Origin: Phlyctochytrium arcticum
Taxonomy: Eukaryota; Chytridiomycota; Chytridiomycetes; Chytridiales; Chytridiaceae
Reading direction: 5' to 3'
Assembly: GCA_025602905.1 (NCBI GenBank)
Contig: JAHLKI010000010.1
Coordinates: forward strand, 620,001 to 684,000
DNA length: 64,000 bases
Positions 32,221 through 43,915 of this stretch are shown here, one piece after another (the stretch's first letter is position 1; each line of letters starts with the position of its first letter). The notes under the pieces were generated by a model that saw only the letters and a program-made list of their open reading frames with translations, searched no databases and was not told the DNA's origin. Made by a program: the position numbers and the translations under genes.

Positions 32221-32612
32221 TATCAAGATCAGTTTGAATGCAATTTTGGATTTGGAGATTTTGCCCAAAGTGAGGTCGAAATTCCATGACTGCGCAATAC
32301 ATCACGTGGCGGTAAGATTCGTTGAATTGTCACCTTTCCGTCCTTTCGACACAGCTTTCGACATTACTCCCAAACTGTTTTCCAACGGTTGAATCCAACC
32401 TCCATTCAACAAACGAAAGTGTCTGCCCCCTGGGCTTTTTCTTCTTATTTTAACAGTTATATAAGCCTTCTTCTCATATACGTAGCTCAACCTTTCTGTA
32501 GTGTGAAACCCAGATTTTGCGAGTTTAGTATATATTCTACCAGTTGGATCTTGGGCAGATCACCAAACCTTCAAGCCTTCTTACCAGTTGAAGTCATTGG
32601 TATCCTTGGAAC

Positions 32613-34651
32613 ATGACTGTAACGGAATCCCTTTCCAAGCAGTTGGACAAATATACGCGAATCCCTCTGCCATTTGTGTACTATCAAGTGTGATACTCAG
32701 TTCCTTCTTCCATCTTGACCTCCATCTGATACGCTCCTTAGTGTCCGTGCCAACAAACCCAGTCACACAATTCATCATCACAAGGTGGCGAGCTGAGCGA
32801 TGAGGAAAGGCGGGAAAGGACGCAACCACCCGTATTGTCCGATTTCCTTTCATTATTCCCAATATCAAGGTTGTATTATTGCGGCGAATGTAAGGATGTT
32901 GTTTGCCCGCTGTGCGTCGAAGAGGAAATAGTGTGCTACTACTGTCCAAATTGCCTGTTTGAGGTTCCTACTGCGTCCGTGAAAAGCGAGAAAAATCGGT
33001 AGGTAGGATAGGCTACACAACAAATGGGGCTGTCATATTTATGGTCAAAATGGGCTCTCGCTAGATGTGGTCGAAATTGCTTTGAATGTCCTGTATGCCA
33101 AGCAACCCTTAGCGTAATCTCGACAGTGGAACCCACACCCAAAGATGCGGAGGATGTTGAACCTGCCGAACGACCGCAGGCCAATTCGCATTACCTTGGT
33201 TGCAGTTCCTGTCATTGGGATTCGCGAGAGGTCGGTCTCGAGTTTGAGCGACCTACTGGAATCGCCAGTATGTTTTTGGCACTTATGAAAATATGGGATA
33301 CGGTACTCAAAGCCTTTGACTAGCGCAAATGCAGCCATTAGAAGACATGCGGGCAGACATCAAAGAATTTGAGAACCTGCGACAGTACTATGAGAAATTT
33401 GTCAAATCCAAAGACACCACCAGCTCTTCCATGGCCTCATTACGAGGCAGCGGTAGTTTGCAACTCCCACCCACCTTACTTGCAAGTATGCCTGGACTGG
33501 CGTCTCTGAATCTAGGATCGCGATCATCCATCACTCACCTATCCAGAGGCGATGTCAGGTTGGAGGCGTACGTCCCGTCACACGAACGGACGACGGAGGA
33601 GGATCAGCATCGCGTTAATCTGATGAGGACCGGTATCGAGCAACGTGCGTTGAAATCGTTCTCTTTTGATTGATGTCAACCTGTTCATCAGATTTGTGCG
33701 CAGCCACTACCTTGAATCAGCGTCTCAGTCAACCCAACAGTAATCCCATCGGAAGCAGGTATACGGGAAAACAAACGAAGGTGCATTCCCAATGTTTTTA
33801 TCTAATTTAAAACTAGCAATCTCCTACCACAACGGATTCAACTCCGTACAAAACGTACAAAGAAATGTGGTGCTTGCTCTACTATTCTAGTCAAACCTCA
33901 ACAGCGTGCTCAGAACATCCGCTTTACCGTACTCTCCATGGCGTTGTGAGTTTTTTTGGTTCATCTGCAAGTATGGAGAGAGCAACTAAAAGCATGTCCA
34001 GCCAGTATATACCCACAATTACCATCCCAAAAAAGCTGCCAGATACATTGACATGGAACACAACCTTTGAATTGGCGCTACAGTTTGAAAATCCTATGCA
34101 TCATGCGGTACAGGTCAACTTAGCCGCAAACAACTCGGAACAGGAGGGGCAATGCACAGTAAGCGGTTGATGATTTGGGGCAAACTTACGTGAATCTGAA
34201 CCGAACAAATCTCAGGTCACACTTGTCGCGCCCACTTTCACGATTGATGGTGCTCGCGAAATATGGGAGTATGAAGGAGGCGACCCCGCTGCTGAGACGG
34301 GCGATCGGGACATTGGAATTTTGGAAAGGCAAGAAAACACGACGACCGTTATCGTGAGAGTGAACCCACGTCAATCGGGTGACAGTGGCGATAAAAATGA
34401 GGTACAGGTATGTATTCATGATTTTGCCCCAAAGATGGATCCCTGAATCTGACGCGTCACAGTTTGCCATGTACGTACAAGTTGGGCCTTCCAAGGAGGC
34501 TTCCCAGGCTGCTGCGGAGGAGACAAGTACAGGCCCTTCACAAACGCTTACTGAGGGAGAGACACCGGCACAAGTGCCCGCTCCTCTTTTGCAAACACTT
34601 GGCTTTTGGGTAATAATTGGCGTGGGGCGAGTGGCCGCGTCGGTAGATTGA
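32613..34651 (+). CDS. DCTN4: dynactin subunit 4 (p62)
   Basis: Nine exons (32613-32687, 32742-32998, 33065-33267, 33324-33644, 33692-33758, 33817-33945, 34002-34158, 34216-34407, 34463-34651) give 529 aa. Cys-rich zinc-binding parts are obvious: YYCGECKDVVCPLC, YYCPNCLFEVP, NCFECPVCQ and GCSSCHWDSREVGLEFE. A later LRTKRTKKCGACSTILVKP matches the second conserved block. The C-terminus has the FTIDGAREIWEY region. p62 sits at the pointed end of the dynactin Arp1 filament and helps dynein cargo transport. The 75-bp first exon was chosen because its splice joins YYQ to CPCQQT, which fits the family start. DDX41 diverges upstream. Confidence 0.9.
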
Positions 34652-34900
34652 CAGGCAAAAACTTTACTATGCCACGCACACAATACACATCACATCATCA
34701 TGCTGCCAAGAATGCGCTCTGCTGCTCATTGTGCTCAACCTCTGAGTAATTGTATATAAAGTATTGCTATGGCTGTTCTAGCGGCTGCTACGTATACCAG
34801 GCGTACATTAGCTATCCTGCCTAAGTCTATCACGAAAGGGTATTTGAAGGAAAGAAAAGGAGGAGGGATGTTCTGCTCGATTCTAGGCGATGCTACATAT

Positions 34901-37047
34901 CTACTTCTCGTCCTCTAGCTCCTTCATTGACCTACCCGGAAATCCGAGTCTGGAAAATGTGTTTACCAGATTCTGTCCAGGCGGTAGCAGGACTTCTCGT
35001 TTCCTCAACGCCTGCTCTTGATGCAATATGCGCAAGATTGGCTTGGTTTCTTTACCTGCGGCCTTCCATTCATCGAGCAGTTTAAGGGCGTATGTTTCGA
35101 AATCCATATCGGCAGCCAACGCTTGAGACAGAATAAGCTTGTGTGCTTGGAGATCTTCTTTATGCACGGCCTCGCGAAGTAAGCTTTTGCGATTCTGCGA
35201 AAATGAAAGGAGGTATCAGCACTTCGGAGAACGAGAGGTAGCTCTTGGTTCAATCCTTACGATTTCTTTTCGGTGATCCTCCTTTAGTTTATCCATGTTG
35301 AGACGCGCTAAACTCTTGGCACCGTTCTCCTTTTCCCAGAACTCGCGAGCCTCTTCCTCAAATTGGTGCCGCAATGCCAAATCTGCCGCGTGCTCTGTTT
35401 CATTGCGAGAAGCCTTTTCGGTATACTAAAGAGAAGAGATGAATGGACAGACCCTCCAAAAACATCATTCTGAATCGTACATGCTCCTGCTGATACTTGC
35501 GCTGCGCATCAATTCGTTTTTTACGCGCGGTTTCTTCCTTGGCCATTCTCTGTTCGTACTGTCCATCATGGGCATGTTCATTTCGTTTGAGGAACTCTGC
35601 CCTCGTCTGCGCGGTTTTGATCAACCCTTCTTTTGTCATTCCCATCGCAGCTTCCGTACGCGTTTGGCGATCACTGATGCGAGTGAGTTTTAGTCGAACG
35701 CCAGCAGAAAGTTAAGAGTTATTGTTCCAAGCTGTTTACCTAACGATTTTGTGCTCTGCTTGCTTCCGCTGTGAGGAGAAGAGTTTCTTCATATCTTCAA
35801 ACCGTACCACACTGTCATGCGCAGCAATCGCCTCTTCGCGCTCTTTCACTTTACGCTCCTACAATGGTTTAGTGACCAACTTCACTCGTGCGTGCTCATT
35901 GGACGATTCTTTACTTACAAGTTTAGCGTTGTGCGCAGCATGTAGTGCTTCTCGAATCTCAATCTCCTTTGCAAGCCGCTTTGCTTTGACTGCCTGCTGG
36001 TCCAAAAATTCTGCTTTTGCGGCTTCACGGGCCTTTACACCCCAGACAGCATCCCCATTCTATTCCCAATGAAGCGTTAACATTCACAATGAATCAGATC
36101 AAACATTTGCAAATACCTCCAGCTCTGCAAGTCGTTGTCTTTCCGTATGGTCCAATACTTGTTGCCTTTGATCCTCACCGTTTTGCAAAGCCGCGATTTT
36201 GGAGCGAATGACTTTTTCGTGATCTTTACGAATTTCCTCCTTTTCCGCATCTAGTATACGTTGATCTTCTGCGCGCCTTGCGGCCAATGCTCGTGCCTTA
36301 TACGATCGAGATGCTTCGAGCTGCTTGTTTCGTTCCTGCAATAATTTTTTAGTATAAGCCCACACATTGCATTATTTCAAGCAACTCCTCACCTCAATGA
36401 CATTCGACAGCAAGAGAGAGGAATGAAGAGCGCGGATTCTCGGCTGCTCTACTTTTTGCATCCATCGGGCACGATCAATTGCATCTTGTCGTTCCTTTTT
36501 GCGCACCATATCCCACTCTACATCAATTTTTTGTCGTTCAAGCTATATCCGCCCATCCATTTAAATTTCCCCGCTCATGCAAATCACTCTGAATAGCTAA
36601 TTTTTACCTCCAATTGTGCAGCACGCTCTTCTTTGGCAGCCAACCGTCGGTTGCGTTGTCCCATCACGGTATTCCCCCAATTTCGTGCCCGTTCTTGCGA
36701 CTGCAAATGTAATTGCCATCGCTAGAAGGAATTTATATAAGTTTTGCGGAATTCTTTTGGGCTTTTCTCTAATGACCTCCTTCTCGATCGCCTTCCGGAC
36801 AGCCTCGGTAATGGCCACATCGACGGCCATCTTGCGGGCATGATTAACCTGATGACTGTCAAGTAGGGATCCCATATTCCTAGGCCGGTCGATGTGTGGA
36901 GCATTATACGGTATAAATTCGGTCGCTGTATCAGAATCATTTTAATTCACATGTAAAAAATTGTTGCAAAAAAATACGCTACTTACCGTTATGACTGGGT
37001 ATCGTTCTGCGATGGCCATGCGGCGGCAAACTAACTATGTTTGACAT
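34901..37047 (-). CDS. CFAP210: cilia- and flagella-associated protein 210 (CCDC173-like) microtubule inner protein
   Basis: About ten small exons, split by introns of 50-70 bp, encode an almost fully helical, charged protein of roughly 550-600 aa. ATG 37047 is preferred, because its frame crosses a GTAAGT donor into TEFIPYNAPHIDR. Diagnostic blocks in family order are RNWGNTVMGQRNRRLAAKEE, RALHSSLLLSNVIE, then coiled coil, and near the end FETYALKLLDEWKAAGK and FSRLGFPGRS. CFAP210 lies inside the doublet microtubules of motile cilia, so the organism should make flagellated cells. The boundary between exons 2 and 3 (near 36800-36740) is uncertain because the best donor, GTCATT, is weak. Other CFAP/CCDC coiled-coil families are less likely, given the tryptophan block and the C-terminal motif. 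Confidence 0.75.
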
Positions 37048-37615
37048 TTTTATTCCGACCTTTTGCTTCAAGATCAAGAAGAGTTTTTGCAAAATGTCAA
37101 AATTTTACGCCAATGGTCGTAATAAAATGCCGAGACGTTGGATTTTTTTTTACCAGATCTATTTACGGGAGTGTCCAGGATCCGGTTACTTGCTGAATAT
37201 ACAAACGACCCCAAAAAATATCCTTGCTTACCGCAATTTTTGCTCAACGAGAGCGGACTTTCAAGATAAATTCTCCGTACATTTAAAAAAAGGTAATTAC
37301 GAAACTCTCTACCTCATCCTGTCGGAGTTTGGCCCGGGGGTCATTGATTTAAAAGAGCTTGTCTTGACCAAGGACCCTGCCCCACCTTTTTCTCCCCCTC
37401 CACTCCATTTTGTTCCTGCCAGTGAAATTTTCCTGATTTCCCTATCCGCTCGACCTCGTTCGCACAAAAGATAATTACACTCGCCTCATAACAAGGTAAT
37501 ACGGATTTTATAGGTCGTTTCTTTTGCAAGCCCACCATCTAAATTGGATAACATCTCTAATCATCGTTCCTGGATTTTACTTTTATAATTTCTTTTCGGA
37601 CCCATTTTTATAGAA
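37048..37615. other. divergent intergenic region
   Basis: About 570 bp lie between the CFAP210 start and the Asn-rich gene start. One open stretch on the plus strand (37037-37474) overlaps the 5' end of CFAP210 and has no recognisable features. I treat the region as promoter and 5' UTR. Confidence 0.5.
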
Positions 37616-38476
37616 ATGTCTCACGTTGCTCATCACCACGACCACCAACGATCCGGCGACTCTACCGCCGTCGTCCCGCAGCACGATGGTGCCCTGGGAG
37701 GTGCATCCCCCGCCGTCCGCACATGGCAAAACGGGCAGCCCGTCGAGACTGTTTTCAACCCCGAAAATGTTCCCCACCACTACCAAGCCCAGGAACAGCT
37801 TGAGCGTCTCCGAGGTTTTTCCAATGGCTTTGGTGGGGCTCATCAGGCCGGAGGCTACCTCCCCCCCAACAGCGGCTTCTCTGCTGCCGGTAACAACAAC
37901 AACTCTAATTTGACCACATCTGGGGGTTCCTACAACACAATTTCTGGCAACCAGCAGCAGAACAACTACAATAACGCTGGGTCGCTTCTATCCCAATACC
38001 GGGGAGGAAACACCAACAACAACAACTTTGGCAACGGTGGTAACTACACCAACATTGGTGCCAACTACCCTACCGACAGCGCCCGCCAGCAGCAGTCCTC
38101 AACACAAAGCTACCAAGGCCCCAACAGCGCCGGAAAGCAGACTCATAACCCGCGGGACGGAGCCACATACACTGAGGTAAAAGGCGACCCCCAAACCCAC
38201 ACGGTTACATTGAGCACCACTGTCTACAGGCCAGCCGGCAGCAATTTTATTGAGGCCGTGGATACGTATACCTACCGCCGCCCGCAAACCACCAATGGCG
38301 AATACGGCAATTTCCCGCGACGCACCCATTTTGAGCATGAAGTAGATGAAGATGGAGATGATATTTATGCACAGGGGGGCAAAGTCGTCAAGAATGGGGA
38401 TGAAGTTGTTCCACTTGGTGGACCTGGATCGGCAGAGGAGCGACCTGGGCTGGCTCGACACGGCGGTGTTCTTTGA
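37616..38476 (+). CDS. hypothetical Asn/Gln-rich protein
   Basis: This intron-less 286-aa ORF has a well-placed ATG, with a short A/T-rich leader upstream. I do not recognise the protein. Residues 1-90 are His-rich at the very start and Pro/Gly-containing. Residues about 95-185 are a prion-like low-complexity stretch dominated by Asn, Gln, Gly and Ser. Residues about 185-240 look folded, with alternating Thr/Val strands (HTVTLSTTVYRP, DTYTYRRP). The C-terminus is acidic, then ends GLARHGGVL. The composition suggests a condensate-forming or RNA-associated protein, but no domain supports a function. Confidence 0.7.
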   Translation: MSHVAHHHDHQRSGDSTAVVPQHDGALGGASPAVRTWQNGQPVETVFNPENVPHHYQAQEQLERLRGFSNGFGGAHQAGGYLPPNSGFSAAGNNNNSNLTTSGGSYNTISGNQQQNNYNNAGSLLSQYRGGNTNNNNFGNGGNYTNIGANYPTDSARQQQSSTQSYQGPNSAGKQTHNPRDGATYTEVKGDPQTHTVTLSTTVYRPAGSNFIEAVDTYTYRRPQTTNGEYGNFPRRTHFEHEVDEDGDDIYAQGGKVVKNGDEVVPLGGPGSAEERPGLARHGGVL

Positions 38477-38689
38477 TTTCTTTTTTGTGTGTGATTTTTT
38501 GGAAGGATTACTTGCCGTTTTTTTTGGGGGGGTGGTGGTAGTTTTTTTTTTGTACGACTAATATCAATTAATGCTACAAATGCAAAACTTTCTATGTTGC
38601 GGACATCAAAAGGGTGTGTGTGATTGTGTGTGAGAAAAAGTATGAAATAGATAAAAACAAAATATGTACAAAGGTCTCGAAAATCGCGA

Positions 38690-41600
38690 CTACTCAAAGA
38701 TGGGTAGTCCATACGGCGCCTCAGAAAATATCGGCGCAGGTTCCGGGATGGTAGGTGGAGGAGGCGGCGCACCTTCCATAACTCTATTCCGAAACTGTTC
38801 TGCCGTCTCCATGGCCGGTTTCGGCGTCGTGATAAAGACTTGGCGCATGCCATTTTTGAAGAGTTGAAGCATATCTCGAAACGCGAATTGGACTTCTCGG
38901 GCTTTATCGACCGCGTCCGCAACCACTAATACGCGGATGAGTGCAAGGACGTCGGGACGCATAGAGTTGGACCGGTCCACCAATTTTCGGATACACGTCA
39001 ATAAATATTCATCTTCAAATGCCAAATCACGGCCCGTAGCCCGTTTCCGTTCCAATTTTCGTTTGCCTTTGGCGGTACGGGCCGTTCGAACAGTCGTTCG
39101 TGACGCCAAGGTCGATGCAAAACTACTTGTTCCCGTGGAAGCCGACATGCGTGTGGTAGCCATGGAGGTCGTATCCGAAAACATGTCAATGGTATCCAGT
39201 AAGGGATCCGTGGTGGCATTCGGGTCATTCGCCATGGCAAGCAGTCGAGCCTGCTCGTCCCGCCATCGTCGTAACCGGTCTGTACGGGATTCGTATTCTT
39301 TCGACATCTCACGAACCGTCGATAAGAGCGTCACATGTCCCGCATGAACCGCTGGATGAATCGTGCTGATGACCAGCCCAGAGAGGTTATATTTGTGAGC
39401 CAGTCGGGTAGCGTCGGCCCATAATGACCCGGCAAGCAGCGTTTCAATAGCAGAGGTAGGATTCTGTGCATGATCCAACAAAAGCACTGCCGCATCTTTA
39501 AACTGTGTCCGACCCACAAGCTCGTCCGCCAACTCCGTCGCAATCTTGGCAATCTCCGTCTTGTCCAGGTCCAATTCATGCGCGATAGCCATAGCCTGCT
39601 GCCACAACAACCGTCTCGCAAACGACTCCATCGCTTGTCGTTTCTTCCCGGCGAGCTCATAAAGCACCCCAGCTTCCTCATGATACGACCGTTCCTCCAT
39701 ATGATCCGCGTAAAGCGTGACCACATCCCGGTACTTGTCTTTATGCCCTTGCTCATCAAACACCGCCATCCCAGCTTTATACAACTGGTGTTTGTCAATG
39801 TACGCCAGACATTCCCGGTACCGCTCCTCCCCAGGTGCCAAACTCAAATGTTTGACCGCTTTCGCTTTTCGATCCAAATAGTCATCAATCCGGAAGCGCT
39901 GATAATTCAATTCCAGTTTCTGCAGTTCAGACAGAAAGGGTAAATACTCTCGCGGGTCTTTATGGGAGTGTTGCGCGACCATAAGCACCAGGGCGAAATC
40001 GTACATCCCAAGGGCAACATCATACATTTTGTCCACGTCCGCCAGGAAAATAACGTATTTAAGAGCATGGTCGGCGGCGTCGGGGGAGACTGTGCGTCGA
40101 ATGGATAGGATGCGGGACATGGCTGTTTCGAGGTCGGGAGGGGATTTGCGGACGTCGGTGGTTAAGATGGAGTTGACGTATTTCTGGTCATCTGCTGCAC
40201 CTTCCAGTGCTGTTCGGAGTAACTCGCACAGCTCATTGACTTTTCCGAGGAGTTTGCCAGCAGCGCCCGATGAGTTGCTTCCTCCTGTAACCGCAGCAGC
40301 AGCAGCAGCGTGCTTGGCACCCGCGGCACTATTTTCGCCAAAGTACATGGTAACCGTCACATCCTCATCCCTCAAACTCGAAATAAACAAATTCAAATGA
40401 TCAGGATCAGAGATTTGTTCCACAAACACCTTGACATTCTCCCTAAATTTCAGTGGTGCATGATCCACCAACAAATTCATATCAATCCGATGTTTTCGAC
40501 ACAGGACAAATGCGCGGGTATAATCCCCGGCATCAATCGCCCGTCGGACAATAGCCAATACCAAAGCTCGCGGCGAAATCGTTTCCAAATTCCCGCGAGG
40601 CATTTGGAGGACCAAAGATGTTTCACCGGGTATGGCGATTAGGGTGCGTGATCCCCTTTCCACGCGTCGAACGTGTTCGTCAAAGGGGGATCCGGAGGTA
40701 TCGGGGACTTTGACGTGGTCGGGGGATGAGCAGTGGAAGGAGACGAACCGGGCTGTATGCGTAAATGTCGCGAAAATGAGGAAATCGTTGTGGAGGGTAA
40801 AAGAAGTACAGTCGGAGGCGAGGAGGGTTTGGTTGCAGTAAAGACGGTTTCGGTCGTCAAGGCCGATGAGAATCTCGTGGTTGTTGGTTCCCTGCAAACG
40901 GGCCGTTTCGATCCAAATGCACCGGGACGGCAGACTTGCGCCATACGGAACGATATTGAGTCCTTGGATCTTCCCCACGGCCCCCGAATGACTGACCACC
41001 AGTGTCGTGCCGGTGGCAATATTATGCTTGAGCCGAATAAAACTGGTAGCAAACTCCGAGTTATCGTTGATCTGAGTAACGGTTCTATCTTCAATCTTCC
41101 CATCCTCAAACGTAAACACCCAAATCTGATCCCGGCGCTCAACCGCATTCAATCCCAGAGCAAGTACAGTCCCATCTGCAATCCACGCAACCTGTCGAAT
41201 CGATATATCCGTACTGGGTGGTTGCAACCTTCCCATCAATGTCGGGACTTTAACCGGTTTAGTCACCGATCCACTAGCGTACAATTCAATCGTCCCGTCA
41301 GCCACCACCACGGCCAAATCATCCCCTTCATTCCCGGGTCCAAAGGCAACATATCGGACGGGTCGTGATACTTGTAGTTGAAGCGCACTCATGGGTGGAG
41401 GGACATTGAGATGTTTGAAGGGTGTCAAGAGGAGTTGAGTTCCATCAGATACGGCTACCGTCCCCGGGTTGCGATCCGAAAGCGAGCTACTAATCCATTC
41501 ATCATTGCAAAACTCGAATGCGCGGTAAGTCCCCCTTTGGGTGGTTGTGTAAAGGGTTAAAGGGGTAGAGGAGCTCCAGGCCAGTGTCGCAAATACGTCT

Positions 41601-42655
41601 TTTGGGTTTGTAGGTCGTAACTCTTGTTTGAGGTACCAGTGGTAGTTTCCCATCGTCCATAATTGGATAAAGGATTGATTGTCCAGTGAAAGTAATAAGG
41701 CCAAAACGGTCGAATCCGAGTTCCAGGCCAGATCCACGACAGAAGTATTAGCGTCCCGTAAGGTAAATTCGCCATGGCGCAATCCATTTTTTTCGAAAAA
41801 GATAATGTCGTGGCGGTGGGGGAGTCGCTGACTGGATGCAATCAAGTTTCCGGAAGGGCGCCAGTGGAGTTGATGGCCTAATTGCGGGACGACCTCACTG
41901 GTATTTTGGAGTACGGATTCACGGTCGTAGACTCGGATGACTCGGCGGTTGTCGGTGGCACTGGGTTGAACGGCCGATATGGCAAATAAGGCACCATCCC
42001 CTCGCCAACTAATCCTCGGGCGGCAGTCATCCTCTGCCCCCAGCAACACCCCACCAGCAACATTGACAACCGGTTCTTTGGCAGCCTGTTTTCCCGCCGA
42101 CCCATGAAATTGCGTTTCCTTCTTTCCCCAACCCAACGCAACCTGCGCATCAACCCCCTCCCCCCCTTCAAACATCTTCATCTCAGTAATGACATCAAAA
42201 TCTTTGGTCATCTCGATAATCGTTGCGCCGCCCGTTACCAGAATCAACAGTGCGCCATCGGGTGACCAGGCCGTATGCAGGACCCCCGACTCCACCGTCC
42301 CGACCACCTCCACATCCGGTGTTGTTGCTCCACTTTGTTCGGATAGATGCACTAGAGCGATATCACCCCCTTCGAAAGCGATAAAGAGAGCCTGGAGTTC
42401 ACGGACGTAATCAAAACCTGTCACGTCCACACTCCCATTCGTGATTTCCCCGCTCGGAAAACTGACTAAGAGTTTTGGGTCCTCCCGTGGTGATAATTGG
42501 TAGATTCGGGCACTGGTGGGTGTACTGAAGCAAGTGTAAACAATGCCGGTGGTGGGGTCGACAGCTATCCGACTCCCAACATCTTTGCCTCCCAACTCGG
42601 TTTCCTCCTCGGGTATCTCCACATATTCTTCGCGGAGGATCGTCAAGTTCCGCAT
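38690..42655 (-). CDS. ELP1: Elongator complex protein 1 (IKI3/ELP1)
   Basis: One uninterrupted exon of 1,321 aa starts at ATG 42655; the open frame upstream of it has no further ATG. The N-terminus MRNLTILREE and the two beta-propeller parts (SRISWRGDGALFAIS, VVDLAWNSDSTVLAL) are typical. The C-terminal half is helical repeat, with LPFLSELQKLELNYQRFRID, HMEERSYHEEAGVLYELAGK and a basic block KGKRKLERKR near the end that in yeast helps bind tRNA. ELP1 scaffolds the Elongator dimer, which modifies wobble uridines in tRNA in the cytoplasm. Absence of introns over 4 kb is unusual here, since neighbours average one intron per few hundred bases. Confidence 0.95.
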   Translation of the reverse strand: MRNLTILREEYVEIPEEETELGGKDVGSRIAVDPTTGIVYTCFSTPTSARIYQLSPREDPKLLVSFPSGEITNGSVDVTGFDYVRELQALFIAFEGGDIALVHLSEQSGATTPDVEVVGTVESGVLHTAWSPDGALLILVTGGATIIEMTKDFDVITEMKMFEGGEGVDAQVALGWGKKETQFHGSAGKQAAKEPVVNVAGGVLLGAEDDCRPRISWRGDGALFAISAVQPSATDNRRVIRVYDRESVLQNTSEVVPQLGHQLHWRPSGNLIASSQRLPHRHDIIFFEKNGLRHGEFTLRDANTSVVDLAWNSDSTVLALLLSLDNQSFIQLWTMGNYHWYLKQELRPTNPKDVFATLAWSSSTPLTLYTTTQRGTYRAFEFCNDEWISSSLSDRNPGTVAVSDGTQLLLTPFKHLNVPPPMSALQLQVSRPVRYVAFGPGNEGDDLAVVVADGTIELYASGSVTKPVKVPTLMGRLQPPSTDISIRQVAWIADGTVLALGLNAVERRDQIWVFTFEDGKIEDRTVTQINDNSEFATSFIRLKHNIATGTTLVVSHSGAVGKIQGLNIVPYGASLPSRCIWIETARLQGTNNHEILIGLDDRNRLYCNQTLLASDCTSFTLHNDFLIFATFTHTARFVSFHCSSPDHVKVPDTSGSPFDEHVRRVERGSRTLIAIPGETSLVLQMPRGNLETISPRALVLAIVRRAIDAGDYTRAFVLCRKHRIDMNLLVDHAPLKFRENVKVFVEQISDPDHLNLFISSLRDEDVTVTMYFGENSAAGAKHAAAAAAVTGGSNSSGAAGKLLGKVNELCELLRTALEGAADDQKYVNSILTTDVRKSPPDLETAMSRILSIRRTVSPDAADHALKYVIFLADVDKMYDVALGMYDFALVLMVAQHSHKDPREYLPFLSELQKLELNYQRFRIDDYLDRKAKAVKHLSLAPGEERYRECLAYIDKHQLYKAGMAVFDEQGHKDKYRDVVTLYADHMEERSYHEEAGVLYELAGKKRQAMESFARRLLWQQAMAIAHELDLDKTEIAKIATELADELVGRTQFKDAAVLLLDHAQNPTSAIETLLAGSLWADATRLAHKYNLSGLVISTIHPAVHAGHVTLLSTVREMSKEYESRTDRLRRWRDEQARLLAMANDPNATTDPLLDTIDMFSDTTSMATTRMSASTGTSSFASTLASRTTVRTARTAKGKRKLERKRATGRDLAFEDEYLLTCIRKLVDRSNSMRPDVLALIRVLVVADAVDKAREVQFAFRDMLQLFKNGMRQVFITTPKPAMETAEQFRNRVMEGAPPPPPTIPEPAPIFSEAPYGLPIFE

Positions 42656-42925
42656 ATTGGATCCTTTGTAGGGCAAAAATGCTGTTAATTTCCTTGCAGA
42701 ATTCCTTGTTGCAATGAAACTCTCTCCACAAGAACCTCAATGGTGATACGATGACTGTGCCGCAATTTGCTATGGTAACAAAGAATGAATAGACCAGCCC
42801 CGACCATCTGTCATCAGTCGGGGTTTTCGGCAACTGATTTTCGCAAAAACCTCCAGAGATCACTCCCCGTTATATAAGAAGTATAAAGAGGGTGCGACGA
42901 CCCTCCCTCCCTCCAAAAAAAAACC

Positions 42926-43749
42926 ATGACAAAATTCCGTCCCTGCATCGACCTCCACGACGGCCAAGTCAAACAAATCGTCGGCGCATCCCTCTCCTCC
43001 ACCCCATCCACCCTCCAAACAAACTTCACATCCACCCACCCCCCCTCCCACTACGCCAACCTCTACAAACACCATTCCCTAACTGGATCCCACGTCATCA
43101 AACTCGGTCCCAACAACGACACGGCAGCAATCGAATCGCTCCAAGCATGGCCCGGGTATCTCCAAATCGGGGGAGGAATCACAGCATCGAATGCGGCAGA
43201 GTGGATTGAGAGGGGAGCGGCCAAAGTGATTGTTACGAGTTACTTGTTTCCTGATGCGACATTCTCATTGGAGCGGTTACAAGACGTCTCGAGAGCAGTA
43301 GGCAAAGACTGCTTAGTCGTTGATTTGAGTTGTAAACGGGTGGATGGGACGTGGGTTGTCGCCATGAATAAATGGCAGACGTGTACAGATACTCAAGTCA
43401 ACAAGGAGACAATGGACCTAATGGCTCCTTATTGCAGGTTCCTAACATCCTTCATTCGTCATCCTACTTAATACTAAACCCCTTTATTAGTGAATTCTTA
43501 ATCCACGCTGCAGACGTTGAAGGCCTCTGTCAAGGCATCGACGCCGACCTCGTCAAATGCCTAGGTGAATGGACACCTATCCCGTGTACGTACGCAGGGG
43601 GCGCAAAAGACCTATCCGATTTAGATCTCGTCCAACAATTATCGAACGGAAAAGTCGATTTAACGTTTGGTTCTGCATTGGATATCTTTGGGGGGTCGGG
43701 AGTCAAATTTGAAGAGGCGTGCAAGTGGAATCGGGAGCATGTAAGATAG
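42926..43749 (+). CDS. HIS6: ProFAR isomerase, histidine biosynthesis (HIS6/HisA)
   Basis: Exons 42926-43437 and 43491-43749 give 256 aa, close to yeast His6 (261). The enzyme converts ProFAR to PRFAR, an Amadori isomerisation in histidine synthesis, on a TIM barrel. The catalytic N-terminal aspartate is in [21 protein letters not shown] sequence ([16 protein letters not shown]). A phosphate-binding block [15 protein letters not shown] and the second half ([37 protein letters not shown]) are intact. The eukaryote-type insertion [13 protein letters not shown] is present. ELP1 lies divergently upstream. The cytosolic location is inferred from the lack of a leader. Confidence 0.95.
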
Positions 43750-43915
43750 TTTTGTAGATCAAAAACTGAAACAGATATATTATACAGACAGTATATAGTA
43801 CAAAAAATGAGGTGAGGAGAGATGGGGGCGTACAGACTGTATATAGACAAAAAAGAGCGGGCGTCCAACACACTCAAAGAAATGGCGATGGTATATCATA
43901 CAGAAGGTGGAGTTT

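Noticed and set aside
37037..37474. 145-codon plus-strand ORF
   Set aside because: It overlaps the CFAP210 first exon and promoter, with no motif and no convincing start context.
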